Assembly (NCBI GenBank): GCA_965261015.1
Contig: CBDHCC010000001.1
Span: 868,001 to 932,000, forward strand
DNA: 64,000 nt
Direction of reading: 5' to 3'
Source of the DNA: CBDHCC01 sp965261015
GTDB taxonomy: Bacteria; Pseudomonadota; Alphaproteobacteria; Sphingomonadales; Sphingomonadaceae
Below, piece after piece: positions 44,254 to 53,223 of the stretch. The notes under the pieces are model-generated. The model saw only the letters and a program-made list of their open reading frames with translations. It searched no databases and was not told the DNA's origin. The position numbers were made by a program, and so were the translations under genes. The first letter of the stretch is position 1. Every line of letters begins with the position of its first letter.

Positions 44254-45579
44254 ATGACCCGCCTGTCGCCGCTCGCCCTCCTGCTCGCGTCCGCCCTGTC
44301 CGCCGCGCCCGCGCTCGCCCGGGACGACCTGCGCCAGTCGGTCGCCGCCGACCTGCCCACGCTGATGCCGGTCTATCGCGACCTGCACGAACACCCTGAG
44401 CTGTCGTTCCAGGAGACGCGATCGGCCGCGCTCCTCGCCAAACAGGCCCGCGCCCTGGGGTTCGACGTGACGGAGAAGGTCGGCAGGACCGGCGTGGTCG
44501 CGGTGATGAGGAACGGCGCGGGACCGACGCTGCTGGTGCGCGCCGACATGGACGGCCTGCCGGTGAAGGAGGACACCGGGCTGCCATTCGCCTCCACCGT
44601 CACCGCCACCACGCCGACCGGCCTGACCAGCCCGGTCATGCACGCCTGCGGCCACGACACCCACATGACCACCTGGTTGGGCACGGCGATGCAGATGGCC
44701 GAGCGCAAGGCGGAATGGTCGGGCACGCTGGTGATGGTGCTGCAACCCGCCGAAGAAGTGGGGGCGGGCGCCGCCGCGATGCTGGCCGACGGGCTCTACA
44801 CCCGCTTTCCGAAGCCGGACGTGGCGCTCGCCTTCCACGACACGGCGGCGGCACCCGCGGGCACGATCGCCTACACTCCGGGCTATGCGCTGGCGAATGT
44901 CGACAGCGTGGACATCACCGTCCACGGGGTGGGCGGCCACGGAGCCTATCCGCAGACGACGCGCGACCCGATCCTGCTGGCCAGCCGGATCGTGGGCTCC
45001 CTGCAGCAGCTGGTCAGCCGAGAGGTGGACCCGCAGGATGCCGCCGTGGTGACGGTGGGCTCGTTCCATGCGGGCACGAAGCACAACATCATCTCGGACG
45101 AGGCGAAACTGCAGCTGACCGTGCGCTCCTATTCGGATGAGACGCGCAAACTGCTGCTCGACGGCATCCGCCGGATCGCGCGGGGCGAGGGGATCGCGGC
45201 CGGGCTGCCGGACGACAAGCTGCCGGAGGTGAGCGTGCGCGAGGACGAGTTCACGCCGGCGACCTTCAACGATCCCGCTCTGACCCAGAAGATGGCGGGC
45301 GTGTTCCGTCAGCGCTTCGGCGAGGTGCGGGTGATCGAGGCCCCGGCGGTGATGGGCGGCGAGGACTTCAGCCGCTTCGCGCGCGAGGACAAGTCTATCA
45401 AAAGCCTGATCTTTTGGGTCGGCGGCGTGCCCCAGGCGCAATGGGACAAGGCGCAGGCGGGCGGGGCGGCGCTGCCGTCGTTGCACTCTCCCTTCTGGGC
45501 ACCGGATGCGGAAGCCGTGGTGGCGACCGCGACGGAAGCCATGACGGCGGCGGCGCTGGAGGTGCTGAAGAAGGGTTGA
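44254..45579 (+). CDS. Exported M20-family amidohydrolase
   Basis: A 441-residue zinc amidohydrolase of the hippurate hydrolase/IAA-amino-acid hydrolase class. It starts with a signal peptide (TRLSPLALLLASALSAAPALA). Metal ligands are in MHACGHDTHMTTWLG and LQPAEEVGAG, and the C-terminal HSPFW motif (ALPSLHSPFWAPDAEAV) is intact; the dimerisation lid contains DITVHGVGGHGAYPQTTRDP. The ATG at 44254 is preferred over 44245 because AAGGA is then at normal distance. Substrate: an N-acyl amino acid or similar, not predictable. Confidence 0.93.
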   Translation: MTRLSPLALLLASALSAAPALARDDLRQSVAADLPTLMPVYRDLHEHPELSFQETRSAALLAKQARALGFDVTEKVGRTGVVAVMRNGAGPTLLVRADMDGLPVKEDTGLPFASTVTATTPTGLTSPVMHACGHDTHMTTWLGTAMQMAERKAEWSGTLVMVLQPAEEVGAGAAAMLADGLYTRFPKPDVALAFHDTAAAPAGTIAYTPGYALANVDSVDITVHGVGGHGAYPQTTRDPILLASRIVGSLQQLVSREVDPQDAAVVTVGSFHAGTKHNIISDEAKLQLTVRSYSDETRKLLLDGIRRIARGEGIAAGLPDDKLPEVSVREDEFTPATFNDPALTQKMAGVFRQRFGEVRVIEAPAVMGGEDFSRFAREDKSIKSLIFWVGGVPQAQWDKAQAGGAALPSLHSPFWAPDAEAVVATATEAMTAAALEVLKKG

Positions 45580-45609
45580 CCTACGCCACGCTACCGTTAG
45601 AACAGATGT

Positions 45610-45840
45610 ATGAACAAGCCGCTCAAGCTCATCAAGATCGGCAACTCCGCCGGTGTCATCCTCCCCAAGGAGGTGCTTGCGCGCCTGCGCGTGGAGCTGG
45701 GTGACGAATTGTGGATGAGTGAGGCGGCGGACGGCGGCTATCGGGTCACGCCCAACAATCCGGACTATGCCGACGCGATGCAGGCGGCCGAGGCGATCAT
45801 GCGTGAGGATCGAGAGATCCTGCGCGTGCTCGCCCAATGA
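45610..45840 (+). CDS. AbrB/MazE-type antitoxin of the Doc pair
   Basis: A 76-residue protein with an AbrB/MazE-type swapped-hairpin domain (KPLKLIKIGNSAGVILPKEV, then LARLRVELGDELWM) and a helical C-terminal toxin-binding tail. It overlaps by 4 bp (ATGA) the Doc-type toxin gene. The classical partner of Doc is Phd, so this is an AbrB-Doc hybrid pair. It probably represses its own operon. Confidence 0.9.
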   Translation: MNKPLKLIKIGNSAGVILPKEVLARLRVELGDELWMSEAADGGYRVTPNNPDYADAMQAAEAIMREDREILRVLAQ

Positions 45841-46235
45841 CGGCGTTCACGGACGAACCCCGCTGGATCACCTTCGAAGTCGCCAACGCCGTCCATGACC
45901 GGCAGCTGGCGGAGCATGGCGGTGGCGGCGGGGTTCGGGATGCTGGTCTGCTAGAGTCCGCCCTGGCGAAGCCGATGAACCGTTGGGCTTATGGCGACGG
46001 CGAGGCCGCGACGCTCGCAGCCAGCTATGCCTATGGTGTCGCTCGCAACCATCCGTTCGTCGATGGCAATAAGCGCACCGCCTGGGTGGTCGCCCGCCTG
46101 TTTCTCAAACTGAACGGATGCGAGCTGACCTATACGGAGGCGCAGGCGATCACGATGATGCTCTCGCTCGCCGCCGGCGACGTCACTGAGAACGAGCTGG
46201 CGCAGTGGTTCCGGGAGCATCTGGCGGCGGGGTGA
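45837..46235 (+). CDS. Death-on-curing (Doc) family Fic-fold toxin
   Basis: A 132-residue Fic-fold toxin. The catalytic loop ARNHPFVDGNKRTAWVVARL holds the invariant His and the phosphate-binding Asn/Lys/Arg. Doc phosphorylates and inactivates EF-Tu. The N-terminus WITFEVANAVHDRQLAEHGG and VRDAGLLESALAKPMNRWAY are typical of Doc. The partner antitoxin is immediately upstream. Convergent with aceA. Confidence 0.93.
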   Translation: MTAFTDEPRWITFEVANAVHDRQLAEHGGGGGVRDAGLLESALAKPMNRWAYGDGEAATLAASYAYGVARNHPFVDGNKRTAWVVARLFLKLNGCELTYTEAQAITMMLSLAAGDVTENELAQWFREHLAAG

Positions 46236-46260
46236 CCCGCCCGCCGCCAGCGCCCAGTGC

Positions 46261-47556
46261 TCACTCCGCGGCTTCGGCCAACTGCGCCGTCTTGAACTGA
46301 TCCGCCTCCGTCGACTCCGCCAACGCGGTGGTCGACGAGGTGCCGCCCGACACCATCTGGCTGACCAAGTCGAAATAGCCGGTGCCGACCTCGCGCTGGT
46401 GGCGGGTCGCGGTGTAGCCGTGCCGCTCGACGCCGAACTCGGCCTGCTGCAGCTCGGAATAGGCGGCCATGCCACGGTCCTTGTACCCGCGCGCCAGCTC
46501 GAACATCCCGTAATTGAGCTGGTGGAAACCGGCGAGCGTCACGAACTGGAACTTGTATCCCATCGCGCCCAGCTCCCGCTGGTATCTGGCGATGGTGTCC
46601 TTGTCCAAATTGGCCTCCCAGTTGAAGGACGGCGAGCAATTGTAGGCGAGCATCTTGTCCGGATGCTCCTTTTTGATCGCCTCGGCGAAGCGGCGCGCAT
46701 CGTCCAGGTTCGGCTTTGAGGTCTCCCACCACAACAGGTCGGCGTGGGCGGTAAAGGCCAGTCCGCGCTTGATGCAATGATCGACACCGGTACCGTCCTT
46801 CAACCGGAAGAAGCCTTCGGGCGTGCGCTCGCCGGTCAGGAACTCGGCGTCGCGCTCGTCCACGTCGCTGGTGATCAGCTTGGCGGATTCCGCGTCGGTC
46901 CGCGCGCAGATGACGGTGGGCACGCCCATCACGTCGGCGGCCAGACGCGCGGAGTCGAGGTTGCGGATGTGTGCCTGCGTCGGGATCAGCACCTTGCCGC
47001 CCAGATGGCCGCACTTCTTCTCGGACGCGAGCTGGTCCTCGAAGTGCACGCCGGCGGCACCCGCCTCGATGTAGGCCTTCATGATCTCGAAGCAATTGAG
47101 CGGCCCGCCGAAGCCGGCCTCCGCGTCCGCCACGATCGGGGCGAACCAGTCGCGCTCCGCTCCGCCTTCCGAATGCTCGATCTGGTCGGCGCGTTGCAGC
47201 GTGCGATTGATCTTCCGGCACAGCTCCGGACCGGCGTTGGCGGGATAGAGGGACTGGTCGGGATACATCGCGCCCGCGGTGTTGGCGTCGGCGGCGACCT
47301 GCCAGCCGGACAGATAGATCGCCTTCAGCCCGGCGCGAACCATCTGCATGGCCTGATTGCCGGAGAGCGCGCCCAGCGCGTTGATGTAGTCTTCCGACTT
47401 CAAGAGTTCCCAAAGCTTGTCCGCGCCGCGCCGCGCCAAGGTGTGCTCGACCAGGACCGAACCGCGCAGGGTCTCCACTTCCGCGGCGGTGTAGGGGCGC
47501 TCGATGCCGTCGAAGCGGCCATCGGCGGCGGGCACGAGTGTGTGGAAATCGGTCAT
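46261..47556 (-). CDS. aceA: Isocitrate lyase
   Basis: First enzyme of the glyoxylate bypass, cleaving isocitrate to succinate and glyoxylate, needed for growth on acetate or on PHB-derived acetyl-CoA. The 431 residues carry the active-site loop ASEKKCGHLGGKVLIPTQAH, the substrate loop GYKFQFVTLAGFHQLNYGMF and SGGTSSTTALAESTEADQFK at the C-terminus. Divergently transcribed from a ScfR/RamB-type regulator, with 141 bp between the two starts. Confidence 0.98.
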   Translation of the reverse strand: MTDFHTLVPAADGRFDGIERPYTAAEVETLRGSVLVEHTLARRGADKLWELLKSEDYINALGALSGNQAMQMVRAGLKAIYLSGWQVAADANTAGAMYPDQSLYPANAGPELCRKINRTLQRADQIEHSEGGAERDWFAPIVADAEAGFGGPLNCFEIMKAYIEAGAAGVHFEDQLASEKKCGHLGGKVLIPTQAHIRNLDSARLAADVMGVPTVICARTDAESAKLITSDVDERDAEFLTGERTPEGFFRLKDGTGVDHCIKRGLAFTAHADLLWWETSKPNLDDARRFAEAIKKEHPDKMLAYNCSPSFNWEANLDKDTIARYQRELGAMGYKFQFVTLAGFHQLNYGMFELARGYKDRGMAAYSELQQAEFGVERHGYTATRHQREVGTGYFDLVSQMVSGGTSSTTALAESTEADQFKTAQLAEAAE

Positions 47557-47671
47557 GGGAGTCCTCCAGGTGATCGGGGCGGCCTAGCCCGGATCGGCCG
47601 CCGCCGGACCCCTGCGGTGGGGCCGCACGGGGTCACAGGGTCGCACATCGGCGGCCCCCGCCTTGTCAGCG

Positions 47672-47687
47672 TGTCACTATCGTGACA
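47672..47687. promoter_or_regulatory. Palindromic operator candidate between aceA and its putative regulator
   Basis: The perfect inverted repeat TGTCAC-tatc-GTGACA lies 10 bp before the regulator start codon and 115 bp upstream of the aceA ATG. A nearby ttgtca (47663-47668) could be part of a second half site or of a -35 element. Position and symmetry suggest binding by the adjacent helix-turn-helix regulator, for autoregulation, control of aceA, or both. No binding evidence exists in the sequence itself. Confidence 0.5.
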
Positions 47688-47697
47688 GAGCTGAGGC

Positions 47698-49023
47698 ATG
47701 GTATCGCCCAAACTGTTCGGCGGCTTCGCACTCCGTCGCCTGCGCCGGCGAGAGGGCCTGACGCAGACCGCGCTTGCGGAAGCGGTCGGATTGTCCGCTT
47801 CGTACCTGAACCTGCTCGAGCGCAATCAGCGGCCGATCTCCGCATCGGTGCTGCTGCGGCTGTCCGATCGCTTCGACGTGGACCCGCGGCATTTCGCCGC
47901 CGACGAACCTGGTGGCGGCCTGGACGCGATGATGCGCCGGCTGCGCGATCCGGCGCACGTCGATCTGGGCGTCGATCGAACGGAAGTCGAGGACTGGCTG
48001 GCCGCGGCACCCGGAACGGCGGCCGCTTTCGCCCGGCTGCACGACCGGGCGGCGGGTGGGCCGCGCCCTGGCCCGAGGCCGGAGAGCACCGCCGCGGCCG
48101 CCGTGGCGCGGTGGCGCAACTATTTTCCCGACCTCGACGCGCGCGCCGAAGCGCTGGCGGACGAGCTGCGCCTGGTGAGCGGCGATGCCGGGCAGGCGAT
48201 CGCGGAGCGGTTGCGATCGCGCCATCGCATCGCCGTGCGCGTGCTGCCGACCGACGTGATGCCCGATCGGCTCTCGCGGCTCGACCTCCACGCGCGCGAA
48301 CTGCAGCTGTCCGAAATGCTGGACCATGCGGCCCGCTCCTTGGCGGCGGCGGACCAGTTGGCGCGGCTGGAGTGCTCGGCCGAGGTCGACGCGCTGATCG
48401 AGGGCGCGGAGCTGGCGGACCGACCGGCCGTCGGACGGTTGCGGCCGATCCTGTTCCGCTGGGCCGCGGCCGCCATCGTGCTGCCATATGGTCGGTTCCT
48501 GCGCGCGTGCGAGTCCACAAGCTACGACCTCCTCCAGCTTCGGCGTCGGTTCGATGTCGGGTTCGAAACGCTCGCCGGACGGCTGACCACGCTGGGTCGC
48601 GTGGGCGCACGGGGATTGCCCTTCGGTCTGATGCGCTTCGACCGCGCGGCGCAGCTGTCCGGCCGGGTGACCGGTCTGGGCGGATCGCCCCTCGTCCAGG
48701 CGATCGGGCTCTGTCCGCTCTGGCAAGCGTTCGCTGCGTTCGATCGCCCGGGCGAGATCGTGCGGCAGGTGGTGGCATTGGACGACGGATCGCGGTGGTT
48801 CACTCTGGCGCGCACGGTCGACGCGCCCGTCGCGCGGCCGGCCGGGGCCACCGCGCGGCACGTCGTCGCGTTGGTGCTCGACCATCGATTGTCCGACGGT
48901 CTTGGCGCATCGCACTCCGACGTGCTCGGGGCAGCGGCGCAGCCGATCGGGCCGGGATGCGCGACCTGTGCGCGCACGGACTGCGCCCAGCGAGCGCTCC
49001 CGATGGTAGCGGGAGAGGCTTGA
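47698..49023 (+). CDS. ScfR/RamB-type transcriptional regulator
   Basis: A 441-residue regulator with an N-terminal XRE helix-turn-helix (about 8-62: LRRLRRREGLTQTALAEAVG and SASYLNLLERNQRPISASVL), a middle region resembling IrrE/ImmA-linked domains, and a C-terminal DUF2083-type segment with a cysteine cluster (GPGCATCARTDCAQRA). Short-chain-fatty-acid regulators of this family (RamB, PrpR/ScfR) control glyoxylate or propionate genes, and it sits divergent from aceA. Role as regulator of aceA is inferred from both facts. Confidence 0.85.
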   Translation: MVSPKLFGGFALRRLRRREGLTQTALAEAVGLSASYLNLLERNQRPISASVLLRLSDRFDVDPRHFAADEPGGGLDAMMRRLRDPAHVDLGVDRTEVEDWLAAAPGTAAAFARLHDRAAGGPRPGPRPESTAAAAVARWRNYFPDLDARAEALADELRLVSGDAGQAIAERLRSRHRIAVRVLPTDVMPDRLSRLDLHARELQLSEMLDHAARSLAAADQLARLECSAEVDALIEGAELADRPAVGRLRPILFRWAAAAIVLPYGRFLRACESTSYDLLQLRRRFDVGFETLAGRLTTLGRVGARGLPFGLMRFDRAAQLSGRVTGLGGSPLVQAIGLCPLWQAFAAFDRPGEIVRQVVALDDGSRWFTLARTVDAPVARPAGATARHVVALVLDHRLSDGLGASHSDVLGAAAQPIGPGCATCARTDCAQRALPMVAGEA

Positions 49024-49105
49024 CAGCCGCGCGTGTCGGGTGATGGCATTCCACCGGGACAAAGTGGACGGTCAAGCGGCCGTCGCGAATGAGAGGGGAC
49101 ACGAC

Positions 49106-49384
49106 ATGGCCAACGAACGCATTACCGAGCGCACCGACGGCACCACGACCGAGAGGACGGTCGAACGCACGGAGGGCGAGCGCGTCGTCGTGGATCGGCG
49201 CGGCGGGGGCGGCACGGCGATCCTGGTCATCCTGCTGCTCGCCGCGCTGGCCGTCGGAGCCTATTTCCTGCTGCGCGCGGACAATCGCGACACGGCGGAA
49301 AGCGCCGCGATCACGGACGCGGCGCAGTCGGTGGGCGATGCGGCCCAGGACGCCGGCGACGCGGTGACCAACGCGGTCCAATAG
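49106..49384 (+). CDS. Small membrane-anchored hypothetical protein
   Basis: A 92-residue protein with a charged, Thr/Glu/Arg-repeat N-terminus (ERTDGTTTERTVERTEGERV), one membrane helix (TAILVILLLAALAVGAYFLL) and an Ala/Asp-rich C-terminus with short repeats (SVGDAAQDAGDAVTNAVQ). No known function. The ATG at 49106 has a GAGAGGGG site upstream. Confidence 0.65.
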   Translation: MANERITERTDGTTTERTVERTEGERVVVDRRGGGGTAILVILLLAALAVGAYFLLRADNRDTAESAAITDAAQSVGDAAQDAGDAVTNAVQ

Positions 49385-49478
49385 CGCGGGCGGCGGCGGC
49401 GGGCCTCGCCGGTCCGCTGCCGTGTGGTTCCGTTCACACTTGCCGGCTAAGCCTGGACCTTAGCGAGCGAACCGGCCG

Positions 49479-50867
49479 ATGATCCGTCTCTTCAAGCATT
49501 ACGTGCCCTATGCGGTCCTGCTTCTGGGGCTGTGCGACGTGGTGCTGCTGTTCGCCGCGGCGGAGATCGCCTGGACCTGGCGGCTGGCCGAACTGGGCAG
49601 CCGGGCCGGTCCGATCGCGGGTCGCTGGGTCGAACTGGCGGTCTATACGGTGGGTGTCGAGCTCGCGATAGTGGCGGTCGGAGTGTACGGCCCCAAGGCG
49701 CTCGCGTCCCTGCGCTTCGCCACGGCGCGGCTGCTGGTCGCCGTGTCGCTGGGCGTGCTGGGGCTTTCGGCCCTGTTCTTCCTGGTTCCGGGGCTCGGCT
49801 TCTGGCGATCGAACCTGCTCTACGCGATGGTGGTGACCGTGCTGCTGCTCGTCGGCGTGCGGGTGCTGCTGGGCAAGACGCTGGGCGGAGAGGTGTTCCG
49901 GCGTCGCATCGTCGTGCTGGGCGCGGGTGCGCGGGCGCAGCGGATCCGCCAGCTCGGCGGGCGGGAGGGCGCCGGCTTCTCGGCCGTCGGCTTCGTCGCG
50001 ATGAACGACGGTGCGCCGTTGGTGGAAGAGGCGATCAACCGCTCCGCCATCGCCAGCCTGCCCGATCACATGGTGCTGTTGAACGCCAGCGAGGTGGTGC
50101 TGGCGATGGAGGAACGACGCAACGCGCTCCCATTGAGCGACCTGGTCCGCGTCAAGACGACGGGGCTGACGGTCAGCGACTTCTCGACCTTTCTCGAACG
50201 CGAGACGGGCCGGGTCGACCTGGACAGCCTCAATCCGTCCTGGCTGATCTTCTCCGACGGCTTTTCATCGGGCCGGACCATGTCGGCGGCGGCGAAGCGG
50301 GTGTTCGACGTGGTGGTCAGCGCGCTGCTCCTGCTCCTCACGGCACCGCTGATCGTTCTGTTCGCGGTGGCGGTGAAGCTGGAGTCCCGCGGACCCGCCT
50401 TTTTCCGACAGCGCCGGGTCGGCCTGTTCGGCGAGCCGTTCACCATCATCAAGCTGCGCTCGATGGCCGCGGACGCCGAAAAGGACGGGCAGGCGGTCTG
50501 GGCGGCGCACCGTGACCCGCGGGTCACCCGCATCGGCCGGATCATACGCGCCACCCGCATCGACGAACTGCCCCAGACGCTGAGCGTGCTGCGAGGCGAT
50601 ATGTCGTTCGTGGGTCCGCGCCCCGAACGGCCGGAGTTCGTGGACGGCTTGGCCGAAAAGCTGAAATACTACGGCGAGCGACATATGGTGAAGCCCGGCA
50701 TCACGGGATGGGCCCAGATCAACTATCCTTACGGGGCCAGTCTGGACGACGCGCGCAACAAGCTGGAATATGATCTCTATTACGCCAAAAATTATTCGCC
50801 CTTCCTGGATCTGCTGATCCTGTTGCAGACGGTGCGCGTGGTCTTGTGGCCCGAAGGCGTGCGCTAG
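49479..50867 (+). CDS. Polyprenyl glycosylphosphotransferase (EpsB/TIGR03013-like sugar transferase)
   Basis: A 462-residue inner-membrane enzyme that starts a polysaccharide by moving a sugar phosphate onto undecaprenyl phosphate. The N-terminal half has about four membrane helices and a CoA-binding-like domain (RRIVVLGAGARAQRIRQLGG). The catalytic C-terminus has FFRQRRVGLFGEPFTIIKLR, RIDELPQTLSVLRGDMSFVG and KPGITGWAQINYPYGASLDD. No glycosyltransferase cluster adjoins it, so its polymer genes must be elsewhere. Subfamily assignment by similarity to PEP-CTERM/EPS-associated transferases. Confidence 0.92.
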   Translation: MIRLFKHYVPYAVLLLGLCDVVLLFAAAEIAWTWRLAELGSRAGPIAGRWVELAVYTVGVELAIVAVGVYGPKALASLRFATARLLVAVSLGVLGLSALFFLVPGLGFWRSNLLYAMVVTVLLLVGVRVLLGKTLGGEVFRRRIVVLGAGARAQRIRQLGGREGAGFSAVGFVAMNDGAPLVEEAINRSAIASLPDHMVLLNASEVVLAMEERRNALPLSDLVRVKTTGLTVSDFSTFLERETGRVDLDSLNPSWLIFSDGFSSGRTMSAAAKRVFDVVVSALLLLLTAPLIVLFAVAVKLESRGPAFFRQRRVGLFGEPFTIIKLRSMAADAEKDGQAVWAAHRDPRVTRIGRIIRATRIDELPQTLSVLRGDMSFVGPRPERPEFVDGLAEKLKYYGERHMVKPGITGWAQINYPYGASLDDARNKLEYDLYYAKNYSPFLDLLILLQTVRVVLWPEGVR

Positions 50868-50910
50868 CGGTCTTGCACCGCAGGGCCTGCTGCGGTATAG
50901 CGAAGCCTCA

Positions 50911-50967
50911 CCTGACATCGCGAAAGAGACGTCAGGCTGGTTCCGCCTCGGAACCGGCCTCTTTCGC
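50911..50967 (+). promoter_or_regulatory. Structured leader of the rimP operon
   Basis: Three helices can be drawn in the leader before rimP. One is cctgac (50911-50916) with gtcagg (50931-50936). The second is ggttccg-cct-cggaacc (50939-50955). The third is gcgaaagag (50920-50928) with ctctttcgc (50959-50967). The third uses the loop of the first, giving a pseudoknot or a mutually exclusive switch just upstream of the GTG at 50984. It could mediate attenuation of rimP-nusA-infB. Confidence 0.6.
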
Positions 50968-50983
50968 ATTGGAGAGCCAATTC

Positions 50984-51553
50984 GTGGTCGACGCCCCTGC
51001 CACTGCCGCAGCCGCTCCGGCGGTCGACGCGCTGATCCCGGTGATCGAGCCGGAGGCGAGGGCGCTGGGCTTCGATCTGGTGCGCGTACAGATGATCGGC
51101 GGAGCGGGCGATCCGACCCTGCAGGTGATGGCCGAGCGGCCCGACACCGGGCAGCTGACGATCGACGATTGCGCCGACCTGTCGCGCCGGCTGTCCGATC
51201 GCTTCGATGCGCTGGAAGCCCAGGGTGACGATCCGTTCACCCAGGCCTGGCGGCTGGAAGTGTCTTCGCCCGGGATCGACCGGCCTTTGACCCGCCTGCG
51301 CGACTTCGCCCGATGGACGGGTCACGACGCCAAGATCGCGCTGGTGGACGGGCAGGACGGCCGCAAGCAGTTCACCGGCACCCTGGACGGCGTGGAGGAC
51401 GAGACCATCTTGTTGACCGATCGCCAGAACCGCGAGCACCGGCTGCCCTTCGCCGACCTTCATTCGGCAAAGCTGACATTGACCGACCGGCTGATCGCCG
51501 CCACCCAACCGCTGTCCGCCGCCGGCGCGGACGAGATCGAAGAAGAGGACTGA
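50984..51553 (+). CDS. rimP: Ribosome maturation factor RimP
   Basis: A 189-residue 30S maturation factor. Recognisable regions are LIPVIEPEARALGFDLVRVQ, LTIDDCADLSRRLSDRFDAL, WRLEVSSPGIDRPLTRLRDF and the C-terminal Sm-like domain ILLTDRQNREHRLPFADLHS. The GTG at 50984 fits the TTGGAGAG site upstream; a TTG at 50969 is possible. First gene of the rimP-nusA-ylxR-infB group, with a structured leader. Confidence 0.93.
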   Translation: MVDAPATAAAAPAVDALIPVIEPEARALGFDLVRVQMIGGAGDPTLQVMAERPDTGQLTIDDCADLSRRLSDRFDALEAQGDDPFTQAWRLEVSSPGIDRPLTRLRDFARWTGHDAKIALVDGQDGRKQFTGTLDGVEDETILLTDRQNREHRLPFADLHSAKLTLTDRLIAATQPLSAAGADEIEEED

Positions 51554-51558
51554 CCGCC

Positions 51559-53223
51559 ATGGCCACCGCCGTGTCCGCCAACCGTGCCGAGTTGATCGCG
51601 ATCGCGAACTCCGTCGCCACCGAAAAGATGATCGACCGCGCCATCGTTGTCGAAGCGATGGAAGACGCGATCCAGAAGGCGGCGCGTCAGCGCTATGGCG
51701 CGGAAAACGATATCCGCGCCAAGCTGGACGTCGACACCGGCGACCTGCGGCTGTGGCGCGTGGTCGAGGTGGTGGACGAGGTCGAGAACCACTTCACGCA
51801 GGTCGACGCCAAGCAGGCGGCCAAGCTGCAGGACGGGGCCGCCGTCGGCGACTTCATCGTCGATCCGCTTCCACCGCTGGAATTCGGCCGGATCGCGGCC
51901 CAGGGCGCCAAGCAGGTGATCTTCCAGAAAGTGCGCGACGCCGAGCGCGACCGGCAATATGCCGAGTTCAAGGATCGCGCCGGCGAAATCATCACCGGCG
52001 TCGTCAAGCGGGTGGAGTTCGGTCACATCGTCGTCGACCTGGGTCGCGCGGAAGGCGTGATCCGACGCGATCAGCAGATCCCGCGCGAGATGGTGCGGCC
52101 CAACGATCGCATCCGTTCCCTGATCCTGAAGGTCGACCGCGAAGCGCGCGGGCCGCAGATCTTCCTGTCGCGCGCGCATCCGGATTTCATGCGGCGACTG
52201 TTCGCTCAGGAAGTGCCGGAAATCTACGACGGCATCATCGAGATCAAGGCAGCCGCCCGCGATCCTGGATCCCGCGCCAAGATCGGCGTCATCAGCCACG
52301 ACAGCTCGATCGATCCGGTGGGCGCGTGCGTCGGCATGAAGGGCAGCCGGGTGCAGGCCGTCGTGCAGGAGATGCAGGGCGAGAAGATCGACATCATCCC
52401 CTGGTCCGAGGACACCGCGACCTTCGTGGTCAACGCGCTTCAGCCCGCCAGCGTCAGCCGCGTGGTGCTGGATGAGGACGAGGAACGGATCGAGGTGGTG
52501 GTGCCCGACGACCAGTTGTCGCTGGCGATCGGCCGCCGGGGTCAGAATGTGCGCCTGGCCAGCCAGCTGACCGAGCGGTCGATCGACATCATGACCGACA
52601 CCGAGGCGAGCGAGAAGCGGTCGCGCGATTTCGTGGACCGCTCCGAGATGTTCCAGCGCGAACTGGATGTGGACGAGACGCTGGCCCAGTTGCTGGTGGC
52701 GGAAGGCTTCACCGACCTGGACGAGGTCGCCTATGTCGAGCTGGACGAGGTCGCGTCCATCGAGGGCTTCGACGAGGAACTGGCGCAGGAACTGCAGTCG
52801 CGCGCTGGCGAGGCGCTCGAGCGGCGTGAGGACACGGCGCGGGACGAGCGTCGGTCACTGGGCGTCGAGGACGCGCTCGCCGAATTGCCGCACCTGACCG
52901 AGGCCATGCTGGTCACGCTGGGCAAGGCGGGGGTGCTGACGCTGGACGACCTGGCGGACCTGGCCACCGACGAGCTGGTCGCCAAGCGCCGCACGGAGCC
53001 GCGCCGCCGCGACGGACAGCGGTCCAACGAGGTCCGTGCTGGAGAGCGCGGCGGTGTCCTGGGCCGCTACAACCTGTCGGACGAGCAGGGGAACGAAATC
53101 ATCATGGCCGCGCGTGCCCACTGGTTCGAGGACGAGGACGAGGACGACGGCGCGCAAAGCGCCGACATGTCGCCCGCTGCGGCTGAGACGCAGGAGGACG
53201 CGCATGCGGACTCCGACCAATGA
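51559..53223 (+). CDS. nusA: Transcription termination/antitermination protein NusA
   Basis: A 554-residue transcription elongation factor that binds RNA polymerase and nascent RNA. The N-terminal domain (AIVVEAMEDAIQKAARQRYG), S1 domain (ITGVVKRVEFGHIVVDLGRA), KH domains (GACVGMKGSRVQAVVQEMQG and SLAIGRRGQNVRLASQL) and acidic HhH-like C-terminal repeats (LDEVAYVELDEVASIEGFDE) are all present. The start lies 5 bp after rimP and the stop lies inside the ylxR gene. Confidence 0.97.
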   Translation: MATAVSANRAELIAIANSVATEKMIDRAIVVEAMEDAIQKAARQRYGAENDIRAKLDVDTGDLRLWRVVEVVDEVENHFTQVDAKQAAKLQDGAAVGDFIVDPLPPLEFGRIAAQGAKQVIFQKVRDAERDRQYAEFKDRAGEIITGVVKRVEFGHIVVDLGRAEGVIRRDQQIPREMVRPNDRIRSLILKVDREARGPQIFLSRAHPDFMRRLFAQEVPEIYDGIIEIKAAARDPGSRAKIGVISHDSSIDPVGACVGMKGSRVQAVVQEMQGEKIDIIPWSEDTATFVVNALQPASVSRVVLDEDEERIEVVVPDDQLSLAIGRRGQNVRLASQLTERSIDIMTDTEASEKRSRDFVDRSEMFQRELDVDETLAQLLVAEGFTDLDEVAYVELDEVASIEGFDEELAQELQSRAGEALERREDTARDERRSLGVEDALAELPHLTEAMLVTLGKAGVLTLDDLADLATDELVAKRRTEPRRRDGQRSNEVRAGERGGVLGRYNLSDEQGNEIIMAARAHWFEDEDEDDGAQSADMSPAAAETQEDAHADSDQ

